Made by a program: the position numbers and the translations under genes. From Nitrospira sp. SG-bin2 (lineage in GTDB: Bacteria; Nitrospirota; Nitrospiria; Nitrospirales; Nitrospiraceae): DNA of 13,056 nucleotides. The stretch is from assembly GCA_002083405.1 (NCBI GenBank), contig LVWT01000062.1, positions 1 to 13,056 of the forward strand. The letters are read 5' to 3'. Positions 12,835 to 13,056 of the stretch are shown here, piece by piece; position 1 is the stretch's first letter, and the number at the start of each line of letters is the position of its first letter. The notes below the pieces were generated by a model, which was not told the origin of the DNA, did no database searches, and worked only from the letters and a program-made list of their open reading frames with translations.

Positions 12835-13056
12835 GGATGTTAAACCGCACGACCGATTAGTACTGGTTAGCTACAGCGCTCACACGCCTTCCACACCCAG
12901 CCTATCAAACTCGTGGTCTACGAGTGGTCTTTAGGTAGCATATTGCTACGGGAGAGCTTATCTTGAGGCACGCTTCTCGCTTAGATGCTTTCAGCGATTA
13001 TCGCTACCGGACATAGCTACCCGGCGCTGCCGCTGGCGCGACAACCGGCACACTAG
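12835..13056 (-). rRNA. rrl: 23S ribosomal RNA, 3' end only
   Basis: On the minus strand the segment reads as the end of domain VI of 23S rRNA. Recognisable parts are CTGAAAGCATCTAAGCG and, close to the 3' end, CTAACCAGTACTAATCGG followed by a GTGCGGTTTAAC tail that corresponds to the terminal helix strand. The gene continues beyond the window on the right. The 3' end is placed at about 12835 by analogy with the terminal helix; the true end may differ by a few bases. Together with 5S and the terminators it shows that an rRNA operon is read leftward here. Confidence 0.95.

Noticed and set aside
1..13056. CRISPR array or tRNA genes
   Set aside because: No regularly spaced direct repeats and no tRNA-like TTCGA/T-loop context were found on either strand by reading.

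Overview
The window reads as chromosomal DNA from a moderately GC-rich Gram-negative bacterium, most likely a Nitrospira-type organism. That is an inference from the mix of genes (PilZ proteins, a Sec lipoprotein, an orphan PilB/GspE ATPase, many small toxin-antitoxin modules, RAYT genes) and from an intergenic repeat at about 5391-5614 that resembles one I remember as common in Nitrospira genomes. No database search backs this.

Layout. 1-610: an AT-richer stretch with one unrecognised gene at the window edge and a tiny ORF. 626-1366: a REP-associated tyrosine transposase (RAYT, Y1/HUH) with imperfect inverted ends. 1413-4178: a minus-strand accessory block. In order of transcription it holds higB-higA, a membrane-anchored quinone/tocopherol-type methyltransferase followed 27 bp later by a thioredoxin-type glutathione peroxidase, and hicB-hicA with a frameshifted hicA toxin. 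About 4232-4375: the 5' stub of a second RAYT. 4456-6861: plus-strand genes for a PilZ protein with an unknown C-terminal domain, a lipoprotein and a small exported protein, with a 224-bp palindromic repeat directly behind the PilZ stop codon. 6987-9059: transketolase. 9483-9803: a short PilZ protein, convergent with a PilB/GspE-type ATPase at 9839-11590. 11803-12213: a small exported protein resembling surface-adhesin E. 12368-13056: the distal end of a minus-strand rRNA operon (23S 3' end, spacer, 5S, terminator), followed by a second terminator carrying a scrap of 5S 3' end.

How the parts fit. Transketolase is housekeeping sugar-phosphate metabolism. The two PilZ proteins and the PilB-like ATPase point to c-di-GMP-linked surface or pilus control. 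The methyltransferase-peroxidase pair looks like a lipid or quinone protection operon. The methyltransferase resembles, from memory, the cyanobacterial MPBQ/MSBQ methyltransferase so closely that lateral transfer is the leading explanation. The toxin-antitoxin loci, RAYT copies and palindromic repeat mark 600-5600 as a region of repeated insertion and decay.

No wholly new multigene system is evident. The best leads are the cyanobacterial-type methyltransferase/peroxidase operon, the broken hicA beside an intact hicB, the portable bidirectional-terminator repeat, the RAYT relic, the duplicated 5S-end/terminator unit, and -10 boxes placed six bases ahead of the start codons of higB and a small exported protein.
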